The notes: generated by a model from the letters alone, not told the origin. 64,000 nucleotides of DNA from a candidate division KSB1 bacterium (GCA_034521575.1 JAXHMJ010000003.1:310001-374000); one strand, 5' to 3'; counted from the stretch's first letter, positions 9,094 to 18,631 are shown. Translations and numbers: made by a program.

Positions 9094-10329
9094 ATGCGAT
9101 GCACTATCGCCTATTTGACCACAAAAGTTAGAGTGTTTTTGCTTCTGAGCTTGCTTATGACGATGGCCATTGCTGTTTCAGGTACATTGACAGCGACCTG
9201 GGACGCAAACACGGAAAGTGATCTGGCAGGCTACAGGATTCACTATGGTTCGGGCTCGGGTAATTATACAACCGTAAAAGATGTGGGCAATCAAACCGTT
9301 TTTGTTGCGGATAATTTGCCTGCGGGTAAAGAATACTTTTTTGCGGTCAGCGCTTATGACCGGTTCGGAAATGAAAGTGAGCTCTCAACTGAGGTCAGCG
9401 CTGTGGTACCGGATTCCTCGCTTCAGGTGGATGCCGAATATGTAAACGGTGATGTCCGGCTGAACTGGGATGCGATATTCACCGCCGACAGTTATGAACT
9501 ATACAAAAGCAGCAATGCTTACGAGTATTCCGCTGTGCTGCAGAATGTAAACGAGACCACCTTTACAGATCCCGGTGTGTCCCTGACTATGAATGCGGGG
9601 ATGTACTACAAAGTGGTTGCATTCAGCAACGGGCAGGTCGTGCATGAATTTGATCCGGTGGGTGTGTTCAAGCTGGAATTAAAAACCGGAATCACATTGA
9701 TCTCTCTTCCCATTGTGCCGCAGGACCGTTCCCTGACTTTTGTCATTGGTTCTCAACTAACAGGTGGAACGACGGTTGGCACTTCTGATCAAGTGATTTT
9801 TTTTAATGAACAGGGGAGTGAGCGTGCCTGGCTGGTGGAAGGATCAGGGACACAATATGACGGGAAATGGATGAATGAAGCCGGGAGCGCAGAATTTAGT
9901 CAGGATATCGATCTGAACAGTTCCTTTGTGGTTAGAATTCTGGCGGATCATACAGACACCTACATCACATTTTGCGGAACCGTACCTATGGAGAGTGAAC
10001 GTACTATACCTCTAAAGCCCGGCGAAAATTATGTGGGTTCCTGTTTTCCGGTTAGCGTATCGCTGCAGGATACAGAACTTGCTCAGGATGCAGTGGTAAT
10101 TGGCGGTGGCAGCAGCAAGGACTCTGATCTGTTATTATCCTGGAAGGGCGCTACCTTTGATGTGGCCTGGCTTGCGCAAAACACAGGCACAGAGTATGAC
10201 GGGCAGTGGATGGAAGAAAGTGGTAATGCGGTCTCACCCATACAGTTCAAACCCGGTAAAGGATATATCATCAATATAAAGTCAGAACCGACAAATAACT
10301 CTTGGACCTACCCGAATCCGGGTCTGTAG
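9094..10329 (+). CDS. Secreted fibronectin type III protein
   Basis: The protein has 411 residues. The start at 9094 follows a GAGGAGG site; an in-frame ATG at 9076 overlaps that site and is less likely. A signal peptide (VFLLLSLLMTMAIAVSG) leads to an FnIII domain at about 31-115 (TATWDANTESDLAGYRIHYG and the YFFAVSAYD strand). A second FnIII-like module follows (VRLNWDAIFTADSYELYKS). The rest is beta-rich and holds two similar stretches: AWLVEGSGTQYDGKWMNEAG and AWLAQNTGTEYDGQWMEESG. No sorting domain is present at the C-terminus. It is followed 33 bases on by another surface protein, probably in the same transcript. An extracellular or surface location is inferred. Confidence 0.75.
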   Translation: MRCTIAYLTTKVRVFLLLSLLMTMAIAVSGTLTATWDANTESDLAGYRIHYGSGSGNYTTVKDVGNQTVFVADNLPAGKEYFFAVSAYDRFGNESELSTEVSAVVPDSSLQVDAEYVNGDVRLNWDAIFTADSYELYKSSNAYEYSAVLQNVNETTFTDPGVSLTMNAGMYYKVVAFSNGQVVHEFDPVGVFKLELKTGITLISLPIVPQDRSLTFVIGSQLTGGTTVGTSDQVIFFNEQGSERAWLVEGSGTQYDGKWMNEAGSAEFSQDIDLNSSFVVRILADHTDTYITFCGTVPMESERTIPLKPGENYVGSCFPVSVSLQDTELAQDAVVIGGGSSKDSDLLLSWKGATFDVAWLAQNTGTEYDGQWMEESGNAVSPIQFKPGKGYIINIKSEPTNNSWTYPNPGL

Positions 10330-10362
10330 AGTATGAAAAATAGTTCAACAGGAGGAAACGTG

Positions 10363-11883
10363 ATGAATAGCGGTATTATTTTAACAAGCTTTCGCTCTCT
10401 AGTATTTTTGCTTGTGATTGCATCTGTGGCCCTGGCGTTTGGCGGCAATCTGTTCGTCGAAACAAGCGGCGGCATTATGCTTCCAAATGAAGAGTATGTG
10501 CCGGACGGCAGTCTGGTTCAACTCATTTACGCCGGTGAAAACGGAGAAGTGGATCCACCGAACGCGGATAGCGAAGCCGGGCCACTGGGCGCTCCGACAG
10601 CGGATGACACATTAATTGCCTCAACCGAGATCGGTTACGGCTATATAGGAAATTCCCAGGGCAATTTTAACAAACTTTTCACAAGCACATCCATCAAAGT
10701 CAATCTGCCCGTCTATGTCCGGGTCTGGAATTCTGCCGGTACGCCTGCACTGAATACACTTTACGGCAGCACACCGGTGTATGTTATCACCTCCGCCGAT
10801 TTGTCGGAAACCTATCAGATCACTCCCTTTATGCTTGAAAATGAATTATCTAACGCTCAAACTCTCGGCGGATATCTGGTCATCCAGTCCAATTCCGGCG
10901 CTGAACTTTCAGGCGGCGCCAAAGTGCCGGAAGGCTACCGCGTTGATTTTATCTATGCCGGAACGGATTCCGCGATTACTGCGCCTTTGTCCGAGGTGAC
11001 GGATCCGGCCAATATGGGAGCTCCCGGCGGTGATGATATTCTTATCGACCGTATCAGTATCGGCGCCGGTTACAATGAAGGTGAAGCCAATGGACGTTTT
11101 AATGCCACCATTGCCAATGATTTGCTGCAGCCTGGAAATTGGGTGTATGTCCGTGTCTGGGATACAGGTCAGACCCCGAGTCAATCCAGCTATTACGGCA
11201 ATTCCACACTGTACAAAATCCGGGAAGGTGTTATTTCAGAAACCAAGGACTTTGGAACGGTTGTAGTCGATGAACCGCTGGATGATGTTCATGTTCCGAT
11301 TGAACTCAACAGTTTTGAAGCAAAAAGTCTGGCAGGGTGCGTCCTGCTGACCTGGAGCACCATGTCAGAGAGTGAAAACCTCGGTTTTCATATTTACCGG
11401 GCTGACGCGGTTAACGGCCCGAAAACACGCATCAATCAGTCACTGATCAAAGGCGCCATCAACTCTGAGACCCGGCATGATTATTCATTTGAAGATATCG
11501 TCACCACAGAAGATGTCCAGGTGTTTTACTGGCTGGTGGATGTGGCCACGGATGGTACGGTAGAGTATCATGGTCCGGTACAAACGACCACCAAAGCAGC
11601 CCCGGATGCTTACGGTGTGCAACAGAATTTCCCCAATCCGTTCAATCCGACTACGACCATTTCGTTCCAGCTCAAGGAACAGGGACAGGTTGCGGTGCGG
11701 ATTTACGACATTACAGGACGTCAGATCCGTGAACTGGTAAATGAGAATCGGAATGCAGGTGAGTATCAGGTGGTCTGGGACGGCCTTGATGCAAGCGGAT
11801 TCCAGGTGGCTTCCGGTGTTTACTTTTTCAGCGTACAGTGCAACGGATTTCAACAAACGAAAAAAATGACCTTGATGAAGTAA
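10363..11883 (+). CDS. Secreted protein with duplicated domain and type A sorting domain
   Basis: The protein has 506 residues. ATG 10363 has GGAGG 7 bases upstream; the ATG at 10333 is in frame but lacks a site. After a signal peptide (VFLLVIASVALAFG) there are two related modules at about 30-142 and 172-286. Both contain GAP..DD.LI, an IG.GY motif, and VYVRVW followed by G.TP and YG.S..Y. A linker of FnIII-like sequence (LLTWSTMSESENLGFHIYR) precedes a C-terminal domain of about 80 residues with QNFPNPFNPTTTISFQL, VRIYDITGRQIREL and ASGVYFF. That domain is the type IX 'type A sorting' / FlgD-Ig family. Export to the surface by a Por-type system is inferred. The function of the duplicated module is unknown. 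Confidence 0.85.
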   Translation: MNSGIILTSFRSLVFLLVIASVALAFGGNLFVETSGGIMLPNEEYVPDGSLVQLIYAGENGEVDPPNADSEAGPLGAPTADDTLIASTEIGYGYIGNSQGNFNKLFTSTSIKVNLPVYVRVWNSAGTPALNTLYGSTPVYVITSADLSETYQITPFMLENELSNAQTLGGYLVIQSNSGAELSGGAKVPEGYRVDFIYAGTDSAITAPLSEVTDPANMGAPGGDDILIDRISIGAGYNEGEANGRFNATIANDLLQPGNWVYVRVWDTGQTPSQSSYYGNSTLYKIREGVISETKDFGTVVVDEPLDDVHVPIELNSFEAKSLAGCVLLTWSTMSESENLGFHIYRADAVNGPKTRINQSLIKGAINSETRHDYSFEDIVTTEDVQVFYWLVDVATDGTVEYHGPVQTTTKAAPDAYGVQQNFPNPFNPTTTISFQLKEQGQVAVRIYDITGRQIRELVNENRNAGEYQVVWDGLDASGFQVASGVYFFSVQCNGFQQTKKMTLMK

Positions 11884-11892
11884 TACCATAAC

Positions 11893-11923
11893 GGGTTGAC
11901 CCTCCCGGTCAACCCATTTTTTT
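11893..11923 (+). terminator. Rho-independent terminator
   Basis: A perfect 9-bp stem (GGGTTGACC/GGTCAACCC) with loop CTCCC is followed by A and seven T. It lies 10 bases after the stop of the sorting-domain protein and separates it from the polysaccharide operon. Confidence 0.95.
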
Positions 11924-11965
11924 AAAAATTTTTACTAAATAAATTATTTAATAAAGAGGCATGCC

Positions 11966-12706
11966 ATGAATAAAGTCATGCTCGCACTCGCGTGTTTGGC
12001 GGTTATAATCAGTTTTTCCTGCGCTCCGCATACGAGTGCTACCCAAACAAGTGTGGTTTACAATCCGGCGCTTGAAGCAGACAGTACTCAACAGGTTTTC
12101 AGGCCGGGCGCCCAGTACCGTCTGGGATTCGGTGATAAACTGGATGTGAAATTTTTCAACAATCAGGAATATAATGAATCTGTTGCGGTTCGTCCCGACG
12201 GCCGAATTTCATTGCCGCGTATTGGGGATATCCGGGTTGTCGGTATGTCAGTCAGTAAACTGGACACCATAATAACAAATACTTATGCAGAAATATTGAT
12301 ATCACCGGATGTTACCGTCATTGTGCGGGAATTCGGCGGCCAGGACTGTTATGTACTGGGTCATGTCAAAAATCCGGGTGTTTATCCTCTGAACAAGGGA
12401 TTGTCTGTCATCCGCGCGATCGCAGCGGCGGGCGGCCCCAAACAGTCGGCAAAGATGAACTCTGTGCTTTTGATCCGTGCCACAGAGGACCACAATATGC
12501 TCGCTGAACGTCTTGATCTCGACATGTCGAATTTGGGTTCAGCTATGCAGCATGACCGGATGCTGCGTCCCTACGATGTGATTTTTGTACCGCCAACGTT
12601 TATCTCAGATTTGGGCGGCTATCTGAATCAGATTTATGATATTGTTTTGCGTCCGCTTGATATCTGGGTGCGCTGGCAATGGTACTCGGGTCAAATATCC
12701 GATTAA
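11966..12706 (+). CDS. Polysaccharide export lipoprotein (Wza/OMA family)
   Basis: The protein has 246 residues. A lipoprotein signal ends at IISFSC (Cys19). A poly-export domain (YRLGFGDKLDVKFF with the SVAVRPDGRISLPRIGDIRV segment, about 50-115) is followed by an SLBB domain (CYVLGHVKNPGVYPL, then LSVIRAIAAAGG, about 123-170). The C-terminus (YDIVLRPLDIWVRWQW) resembles the membrane-spanning helix region of this family. It should form the outer-membrane channel for the exported polymer. It is the first gene of the locus, after a terminator and an AT-rich gap, and is followed by the inner-membrane copolymerase, its usual partner. Confidence 0.93.
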   Translation: MNKVMLALACLAVIISFSCAPHTSATQTSVVYNPALEADSTQQVFRPGAQYRLGFGDKLDVKFFNNQEYNESVAVRPDGRISLPRIGDIRVVGMSVSKLDTIITNTYAEILISPDVTVIVREFGGQDCYVLGHVKNPGVYPLNKGLSVIRAIAAAGGPKQSAKMNSVLLIRATEDHNMLAERLDLDMSNLGSAMQHDRMLRPYDVIFVPPTFISDLGGYLNQIYDIVLRPLDIWVRWQWYSGQISD

Positions 12707-12727
12707 TTGCTGAATCAGGAGAAAATT

Positions 12728-14209
12728 ATGATAGAATATTCGCATTACAACAGTCCAATGTCGCCTCAGAGTTTTCTTTATATTCTGTACCGGCGCCGAA
12801 AACTAATTTTTACACTGTTTATCGGACTGGTGGCCGGTATCATTGGACTGACATTCATTCTGCCCCCGGTTTACGAGTCCAATGCTCAGATTATGGTTAA
12901 TTATCAGGACAATCAGGAGAAAAATTATCTGTTCGGCACGCATGGTTCCGGAAATGTGCCTTATAACCAGCTGGAATCAGAGGAGGTCATTTTAAAGAGC
13001 CGGGAGATTCTGGAAAATGTCATTGAGCAGACCGGGCTGGATATTCCGTTCATGATCCGGGAACACAAGCAAGACTATACAGAACAGCAGTACCTGGATT
13101 ACACCTATCTGCAGCTGAAAAAAAATCTAAAGGTGGAACGGGAACGGGACACCAATATTCTCAACGTGGCCTACCAGGCCAAAGACCCGCATCTGGCGGC
13201 TCAGGTTGTGGAGCGTATCATCAGTTCCTATATGGACATACGGTCCAAACTGGCGCGCGATGAACGCACCTCGGAATTTCTGGATCAGCAGATTGCTGAT
13301 ATCAGAGCACAGATTGATGCGATCGAATCATCCGGATTTCGATACAAACAGTCGGAAAAGGTGATGGTGCCAGACAAACAATCCGAAATATTGTTCAATC
13401 AGCTCGCCGATTTTGATCAGGAACTCACCCAGGTCCGCTCGCGCCGTATTGCCAAGGAAGCGCGGCTGAATGCGATTGCCTCGGAACTCCGTAACGGTCA
13501 GGTGGCAACGCTGCCGAATACCGAAGCCAGCGAGAGTCTGAGCAAGATGGAATACCTCAACAAGCTGCGCCAGACGCTGCTTGATCTTGAACTGAAAAAG
13601 AGTTCGCTCCAGAAAAAGTACACGGATAAGCATCCTGATGTGATCACCGTGAATCGGGATATTCACCAGGTGGAAGGTAAAATAGACACCGAGATCGAGA
13701 AAATAATTGCTTCGGAATCCACGGGTGTGCAGGCCCTGAAAACAACTGAACAGGAAATACAGAAGCAAATGAAAAAAGTGGCGGACGAAATTGCAGAATT
13801 ATCACAGAAAGATTATCAACTCGGTATGATGACCATCGGTGTACAGGACCTCAAGGAAGTGTACTCTATGCTGATCCGCCAGCGTGAGGAAGCGAGAATT
13901 GCGGCAAATCGAAAAGAGCATCTGGTGCATGTACGGCTCCTGGAACCCGCTATTGTGCCGCTCAAGCCTGCCAGTCCGAACAAACCGCTGTTCGCCGCTA
14001 TCGCTGTTGTGCTGGGAGCTGTTGTTTCTCTGGGTACGGCATTTTTTATTGAATATTTTGATCATTCCGTCAATACGGTCGAAGATGCCCAGTATTGTCT
14101 GGGATTGCCCATATTGGCGTCAATTTCGGATGTGGATTCAAAGCTGCTGCGTCCCCAGGTGGTACCGCCCGGAGAACTGCATCATGAATATACGGGTTCA
14201 ACTAACTGA
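12728..14209 (+). CDS. Polysaccharide chain-length determinant (Wzz/GNVR type)
   Basis: The protein has 493 residues. Transmembrane segments lie at about 22-43 (LIFTLFIGLVAGIIGLTFIL) and near the C-terminus (LFAAIAVVLGAVVSLGTAFF). The second follows the typical Pro-rich entry (PLKPASPNKP). Between them is a long coiled-coil periplasmic region with the KKYTDKHPDV segment of the GNVR domain. It lacks a fused kinase, so tyrosine-kinase-like activity would come from another protein, such as the P-loop protein three genes downstream. An AGGAG site precedes ATG 12728. It should control polymer length and couple to the Wza-like channel. Confidence 0.92.
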   Translation: MIEYSHYNSPMSPQSFLYILYRRRKLIFTLFIGLVAGIIGLTFILPPVYESNAQIMVNYQDNQEKNYLFGTHGSGNVPYNQLESEEVILKSREILENVIEQTGLDIPFMIREHKQDYTEQQYLDYTYLQLKKNLKVERERDTNILNVAYQAKDPHLAAQVVERIISSYMDIRSKLARDERTSEFLDQQIADIRAQIDAIESSGFRYKQSEKVMVPDKQSEILFNQLADFDQELTQVRSRRIAKEARLNAIASELRNGQVATLPNTEASESLSKMEYLNKLRQTLLDLELKKSSLQKKYTDKHPDVITVNRDIHQVEGKIDTEIEKIIASESTGVQALKTTEQEIQKQMKKVADEIAELSQKDYQLGMMTIGVQDLKEVYSMLIRQREEARIAANRKEHLVHVRLLEPAIVPLKPASPNKPLFAAIAVVLGAVVSLGTAFFIEYFDHSVNTVEDAQYCLGLPILASISDVDSKLLRPQVVPPGELHHEYTGSTN

Positions 14210-14227
14210 TTCGAAAGGAGTTGCATA

Positions 14228-14467
14228 ATGAAAAATTTGCTAAAAGTTAAACGATGGGAAGCCGGGATCAAACAATATGAACTTGCGATGCTGCTGGGAT
14301 GCAGTTCCACCTATCTATCCATGGTGGAAAATGGCCGCATTGAACCTACGGAAAAGTTCAAGCTCAAAGTTGCCAGAGTGTTTGATGTTCCGGAATCGGA
14401 TATATTCCTGGAGCGTCATGATGTGGCTTCCATGATCAAGGAAAAAGCTATGGCAGATTCTGTCTAA
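14228..14467 (+). CDS. Small XRE-family HTH regulator
   Basis: The protein has 79 residues and is almost only a Cro/C1-type helix-turn-helix: WEAGIKQYELAMLLGCSSTY continuing LSMVENGRIEPTEKFKLKVA. AAAGGAG lies before the ATG. It is embedded in the polysaccharide operon, 18 bases after the copolymerase and 15 before the ATPase, in the same orientation. I infer a local regulator, possibly of this operon. No operator can be assigned. Confidence 0.85.
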   Translation: MKNLLKVKRWEAGIKQYELAMLLGCSSTYLSMVENGRIEPTEKFKLKVARVFDVPESDIFLERHDVASMIKEKAMADSV

Positions 14468-14482
14468 CGCAAAGAGGGTATT

Positions 14483-15430
14483 ATGTATTTTGAATATTTC
14501 AAAATAAAGAAAGAGCCGTTTTCCGCAACACCGGATCCACGGTTTTTGTACCGGAGTCCGCGGCATCAGGAAGCGCTTGAGCGTCTGAATGCGGCTGTCA
14601 GTATGCGCCGGGGTGTAACCGCTCTGGTGGGTGAACCCGGTCTGGGAAAGAGCACCTTGATCCGCACGATGCTCAGTGATCTCAAGGAACAGGTTCACTT
14701 TGCCTGGCTGTTCAATACTACCTTGAATTCTACCGAACTGCTCCGATATATTTGCCGGGATTTCGGTCTGGAGCCGCGTGGCGATGACAAGGGCCAGGTG
14801 TTGATGGAATTGTACACCTTTTTGATAGACAAATATAAGAACGGCATCAACTGTGTCTTGATTATTGACGAGGCGCAGAATTTATCCCGAGGTTCTGGAA
14901 GAAATCCGATTGTTATCCAATCTGGAAACTGTTCATGACAAGCTGCTGCAAATTGTCTTGTCCGGTCAACCGCCGAACTGGATGCGCATCTGGACGCTCC
15001 CGAGCTGGTGCAGCTCAAGCAACGGATTAGTTTGAAATCCAGTCTGGTTCGGCTCAGTCGTGATGAAACTGCACGTTATGTCCTGCATCGTTTGAATCTG
15101 GCCGGGGCGGCTGCGTTCGATATTTTTACCAAAACCGGATTGCGCGCTGTATACCGTTACAGTGACGGTATCCCGAGAATGATAAACCATGTCTGCGAAA
15201 ATGCTATGATGCTCGCAGCCAAACGGAATATTGAAAAAATTGACGGCGACCTGGTGAATGAAACCGTAAAACAGGGTCTGATTACGCCGGTTGCCCCCCT
15301 GACCCGGAAAAAGCCTGAGAAACAAATAAAAATCCAAAAAGAGGCCGTATCGATCCAGACGATTGACAACGAACCGGAAAGTGACAAATTCGGGTTTATT
15401 GATATTAATGAATTGATTACCGTATTGTGA
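14483..15430 (+). CDS. ExeA/GspA-like AAA ATPase of the polysaccharide locus (frameshifted)
   Basis: The N-terminus MYFEYFKIKKEPFSATPDPRF is the classic start of ExeA-like and exosortase-locus ATPases. Walker A is GEPGLGKST (50-58) and Walker B is CVLIIDEAQNLS (D129, E130). The C-terminal half (SLVRLSRDETARYVLHRL and YRYSDGIPRMINHVCENAMM) is the usual lid and sensor region. The frame breaks near 14886 (CCC where CCCC restores PEVLEEIRLLSNLE). It breaks again near 14974 (one G missing restores GQPPELDAHLDAPELVQL). With both corrected the protein is about 316 residues. Such ATPases accompany exopolysaccharide or PEP-CTERM loci, but no exosortase gene is visible in this window. Confidence 0.88.
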
Positions 15431-15450
15431 TGTTTGTACGGAGGAAATAG

Positions 15451-16305
15451 ATGAGCGTATTGCATGAAATGTTATCCAGTGTTGAACAGGCCGAGCCCCG
15501 TTCTGTAACCACGATGAGACCATCCATGGACAAGGATGGTGTTGTATTTGAATTGCCCGATGAACTTGTCAAAGATTATTATGATTTGAAAGAATATTTA
15601 CGAATTGCCACCCAACAGGAAGATGTACGCGTGTTATCGATTGCAAATTCCCTGAGCGGCGAAGGATCATCCAGCATTGCCACATATCTGGCGTTTTTAA
15701 TGACCGGCGCCCGCACCCGGCCGATGGGCAAAGTAACGCAGAAAAAATTCGGGGATTCAAAGAACTGGCAGAAACTGCACGCGAATGATAATCCATGGTC
15801 GAATGTGTCCGGTGTCCCGTCATCAGTCTTGCTGGTTGATGCAAATCTGCACAGCCCGAGTCTTAACCGGTTTTTCGGTGTGTCCGCTCAGCCGGGATTG
15901 GCTGATATTCTTGAAGGCAAGGCCGTGCTTGAAGAAGCGGTGCATAGCATAAGAGGTACGAATTTTATGCTGTTGTGCGCCGGACGCACGGCGGCCAATC
16001 CAGCTGAACTGATCAGCAATGATTACTTTAATTCTCTGGTTAAAGAGTGGCGTCAACAGTTTCAGTATGTTATTTTTGATTCTCCCGCTGTCCTGAAAAG
16101 TGCGGAAGCTATGAGTCTCGCCGCCTGTGTAGACGGTGTGGTGCTGGTGGTTCGTGCGGGACATACCCGCTGGGACAGCGCACAAAACGCCAAACGTCGT
16201 CTGATCACCGCCCGTTCCAATGTCCTGGGTGTGACTCTGAACCGGCGCAAGATGGAAATATCGGACGGATTGTTCAAGTCATTTGTCGAGACGTCGAATG
16301 ATTAG
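15451..16305 (+). CDS. BY-kinase-like P-loop protein with degenerate Walker A
   Basis: The protein has 284 residues and the fold signature of CpsD/CapB/Wzc C-terminal kinases: Walker A' VLLVDANLHSPSLNRFFG (D130), GLADILEG, a FMLLCAGRTAANPAELI segment and Walker B YVIFDSPAV (D210). The Walker A loop reads SLSGEGSSSIA (69-77 region), so the invariant nucleotide-binding Lys is Ser73. There is an unusual insert at about 87-124 before Walker A'. The C-terminus has no Tyr cluster. GGAGG precedes the ATG. It may be a regulatory pseudo-kinase that works with the copolymerase, or it may bind nucleotide differently. Confidence 0.85.
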   Translation: MSVLHEMLSSVEQAEPRSVTTMRPSMDKDGVVFELPDELVKDYYDLKEYLRIATQQEDVRVLSIANSLSGEGSSSIATYLAFLMTGARTRPMGKVTQKKFGDSKNWQKLHANDNPWSNVSGVPSSVLLVDANLHSPSLNRFFGVSAQPGLADILEGKAVLEEAVHSIRGTNFMLLCAGRTAANPAELISNDYFNSLVKEWRQQFQYVIFDSPAVLKSAEAMSLAACVDGVVLVVRAGHTRWDSAQNAKRRLITARSNVLGVTLNRRKMEISDGLFKSFVETSND

Positions 16306-17831
16306 CGCTGTTCCACAACAAGCTGCCGGCCGCTACAAGATAGTGACAATTGCTGCAGCGGTTTTCACCTGTGTCGCAGCCACATGGACACTGTATGCGG
16401 TCGATCCCAAATGGGCTCTGTTCATTATCTCAGGTTTGCTTTTCCCGTTTGCCGCTGTAATGATCCGGGATTTTCGCCGTTTGCTGCTTGTATTATTGAT
16501 GTTTGTGATGCCGCTGAATGCGGATGTGAACTTTATGATGCATCCGAGTGTGGGAGGGGCCGATGCATTTACGTTTGGACTGGTGGATATCCTGCTTTTT
16601 GCGCTGTTGATTGTAACGCTGCTGCGCAGCGCCAGCGCGAAAGAGGTGGGGGTGTTGCGCTTTTATCCTGCTATTATGATCCCTTCTCTTGTACTGCTTG
16701 GGTTTTATGTGATTTCCTTATTGGCGGCACAGGATTTACTATGGAGCGGTTTTGATATTTTTAATTTTGTCAAAACATTGTTGTTCTTTTGGGTGCTGGC
16801 CAATAATATCCGGGAACGCCGTGACCTAAACCTGGTCATTGGTTTTGCTTTACTGGGTCTGCTGGTACAGAATATACTTGTTTACTGGCAGGCTGCCAAT
16901 CCGTCAGCTTCGCATGTGCTGCAGACGATCGGCCTCGGAGCGCCGGCCGAATTGAGCCGTTTTGAAATGCAGGCATCCGATCTTTCACGTCCGGGAGGCA
17001 CCATCGGCCACTGTAATCACTATGCCCGCTATGTGGGATTGCTGGTGCCTCTGGCCATTGTATATGCTTTGACAAAGATTAAAAAATCTAAAGCGTTTTT
17101 CTATACTTTAATCGCTGTGTCCAGTGTATTCGCTTTGATTATCACATTGACGCGAAGCTCCTGGATCGGACTGGTGGCTTCGGTCATGGTCATGATCCCG
17201 CTGCTCTTTCTGCGCCATCATTTTTCGTTTCGGGTTCTGCGCAACCTTGGCTTTGCCGCATTGATTTTTCTGACCGTGCTGGCGATTTATTCAAAACCGC
17301 TTGTGCATCGAATGGCAGTTGATGATCATGGATCGGCATACTCCCGTATCACCACGGCAAAAGTGGCATTGCGAATGATCCAGGACCACCCTGTGATCGG
17401 TATCGGCATCAATAATTATGCAGCTCAGCTGCCTGATTACTGGATCGCTGAAGATGCGTTTACCCGCAAGACCGCTGTACATAACACATTTTTGCTCTAT
17501 GCCGCTGAACTCGGCATTTTGGGATTCGGCGCTTATTTATGGGTGCTCATTGCGTTTTTTATGCGTCTGGTACAGTCTGTTCAAAGCCGACTGCCCTATG
17601 TCTCCCTGACCGGCATCGGTATATTGGGAGGCTATGTGGCCTATATGGTGACGGGCTTGACAGACAAGAGTTTTAAGAGAATTTTACATTGCTGCTGGTG
17701 TTCTGGGACTGATGGCGGTCAATGAGGCGCTATTGTCGCTTGACGAACGCAGGGTTGCGAGCGAATCCGCTTTGCGCGAACGCTTGTTAAAGCCTGAACC
17801 TGTTTATCTTGCAAAGGGTGCAGCCCTATGA
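16298..17831 (+). CDS. O-antigen ligase / Wzy-like polymerase (frameshifted at 3' end)
   Basis: This is a membrane protein with about 10-12 hydrophobic segments and the Wzy_C/O-antigen ligase signature: a large periplasmic loop with FTRKTAVHNTFLLYAAELG after HPVIGIGINNYA. ATG 16298 overlaps the previous stop. The frame is lost near 17675 (AA where AAA restores KSFKENFTLLL) and near 17705 (GGG where GGGG restores VFWGLMAVNEALLSLDE). Corrected, it ends at TGA 17829-17831, which overlaps the next ATG. The protein should polymerise or ligate lipid-linked repeat units at the periplasmic face. Confidence 0.85.
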
Positions 17832-18631
17832 CATCCAGGCAGATCGCAGATTTTGTGGGCAAGCGACTCTGGATGCGCCGCCTGCTGTATATATTTATCC
17901 GCATAACCACGTTGCGGGAATGGTATCTGCACCGTGCCGTGAATCAGGTTTTTCGGCGCTATCCCCAGCCGGTTCACGTCCTTGATGCCGGAAGCGGCAT
18001 GGGGCAGCATAGCTTTCACATAGCCCGCAAGACTCGAGGACACGTGGTCGGAATTGAAGCGGACAGCAGTCAGGTTGATGATTGCCGGGATGCGGCGGAA
18101 AAGTTGAAATTATCAGTCCATTTTCGAACCGGTGATATTCGATCTCTCGACATAGAGCGCAAATTTCATCTGATTCTTTGTTCCAGTGTGCTGGAACATT
18201 TAAATGATGACAGCAGCGCCCTGAATGAATTTTCACGGCTCCTGCTCCCGGGCGGTACGCTGATTGTATATGTTCCTGTTAGCGAACAGCGCGTGCTGTC
18301 TTTCCTGGATCGGAAGATACAGGGACAGCTTCGGCAGGTAAAGTCCAAATACCCGCATGGACACGTGCGTTACTATAACGCACCGGAACTGCGGGGTAAA
18401 CTGGAAAACGCTGGATTCCGCGTACATGAAACAGAAAAGACGTATGGACCCTACGGTCGGTTGGCCTATGATATTGTGACCAGTGTTCAGTACAACTCGT
18501 TGTTTTTATGGGTTTTCCCGATTTATTTTTTGCTGGTGCATCCTTTTGTAATGCTGTTGATGTGGGCGGATTTAAAGCATGATAAAGTGTCAGGAAATGG
18601 ATTATTAATGATGGCGGTCAAACATGCTTGA
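17828..18631 (+). CDS. Class I SAM-dependent methyltransferase
   Basis: The protein has 267 residues. Motif I is HVLDAGSGMGQHSFHIA (about 50-66), followed by VVGIEAD, an FRTGDIRSL acid loop and LILCSSVLEHLNDD (motif post-II). This is the Methyltransf_11/UbiE fold. The C-terminus has a hydrophobic stretch (SLFLWVFPIYFLLVHPFVML) that could associate with the membrane. It is ATGA-coupled to the polymerase and overlaps the flippase start by 8 bases. A role in methylating a sugar or lipid-linked intermediate is inferred from position; the substrate is unknown. Confidence 0.85.
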   Translation: MTSRQIADFVGKRLWMRRLLYIFIRITTLREWYLHRAVNQVFRRYPQPVHVLDAGSGMGQHSFHIARKTRGHVVGIEADSSQVDDCRDAAEKLKLSVHFRTGDIRSLDIERKFHLILCSSVLEHLNDDSSALNEFSRLLLPGGTLIVYVPVSEQRVLSFLDRKIQGQLRQVKSKYPHGHVRYYNAPELRGKLENAGFRVHETEKTYGPYGRLAYDIVTSVQYNSLFLWVFPIYFLLVHPFVMLLMWADLKHDKVSGNGLLMMAVKHA

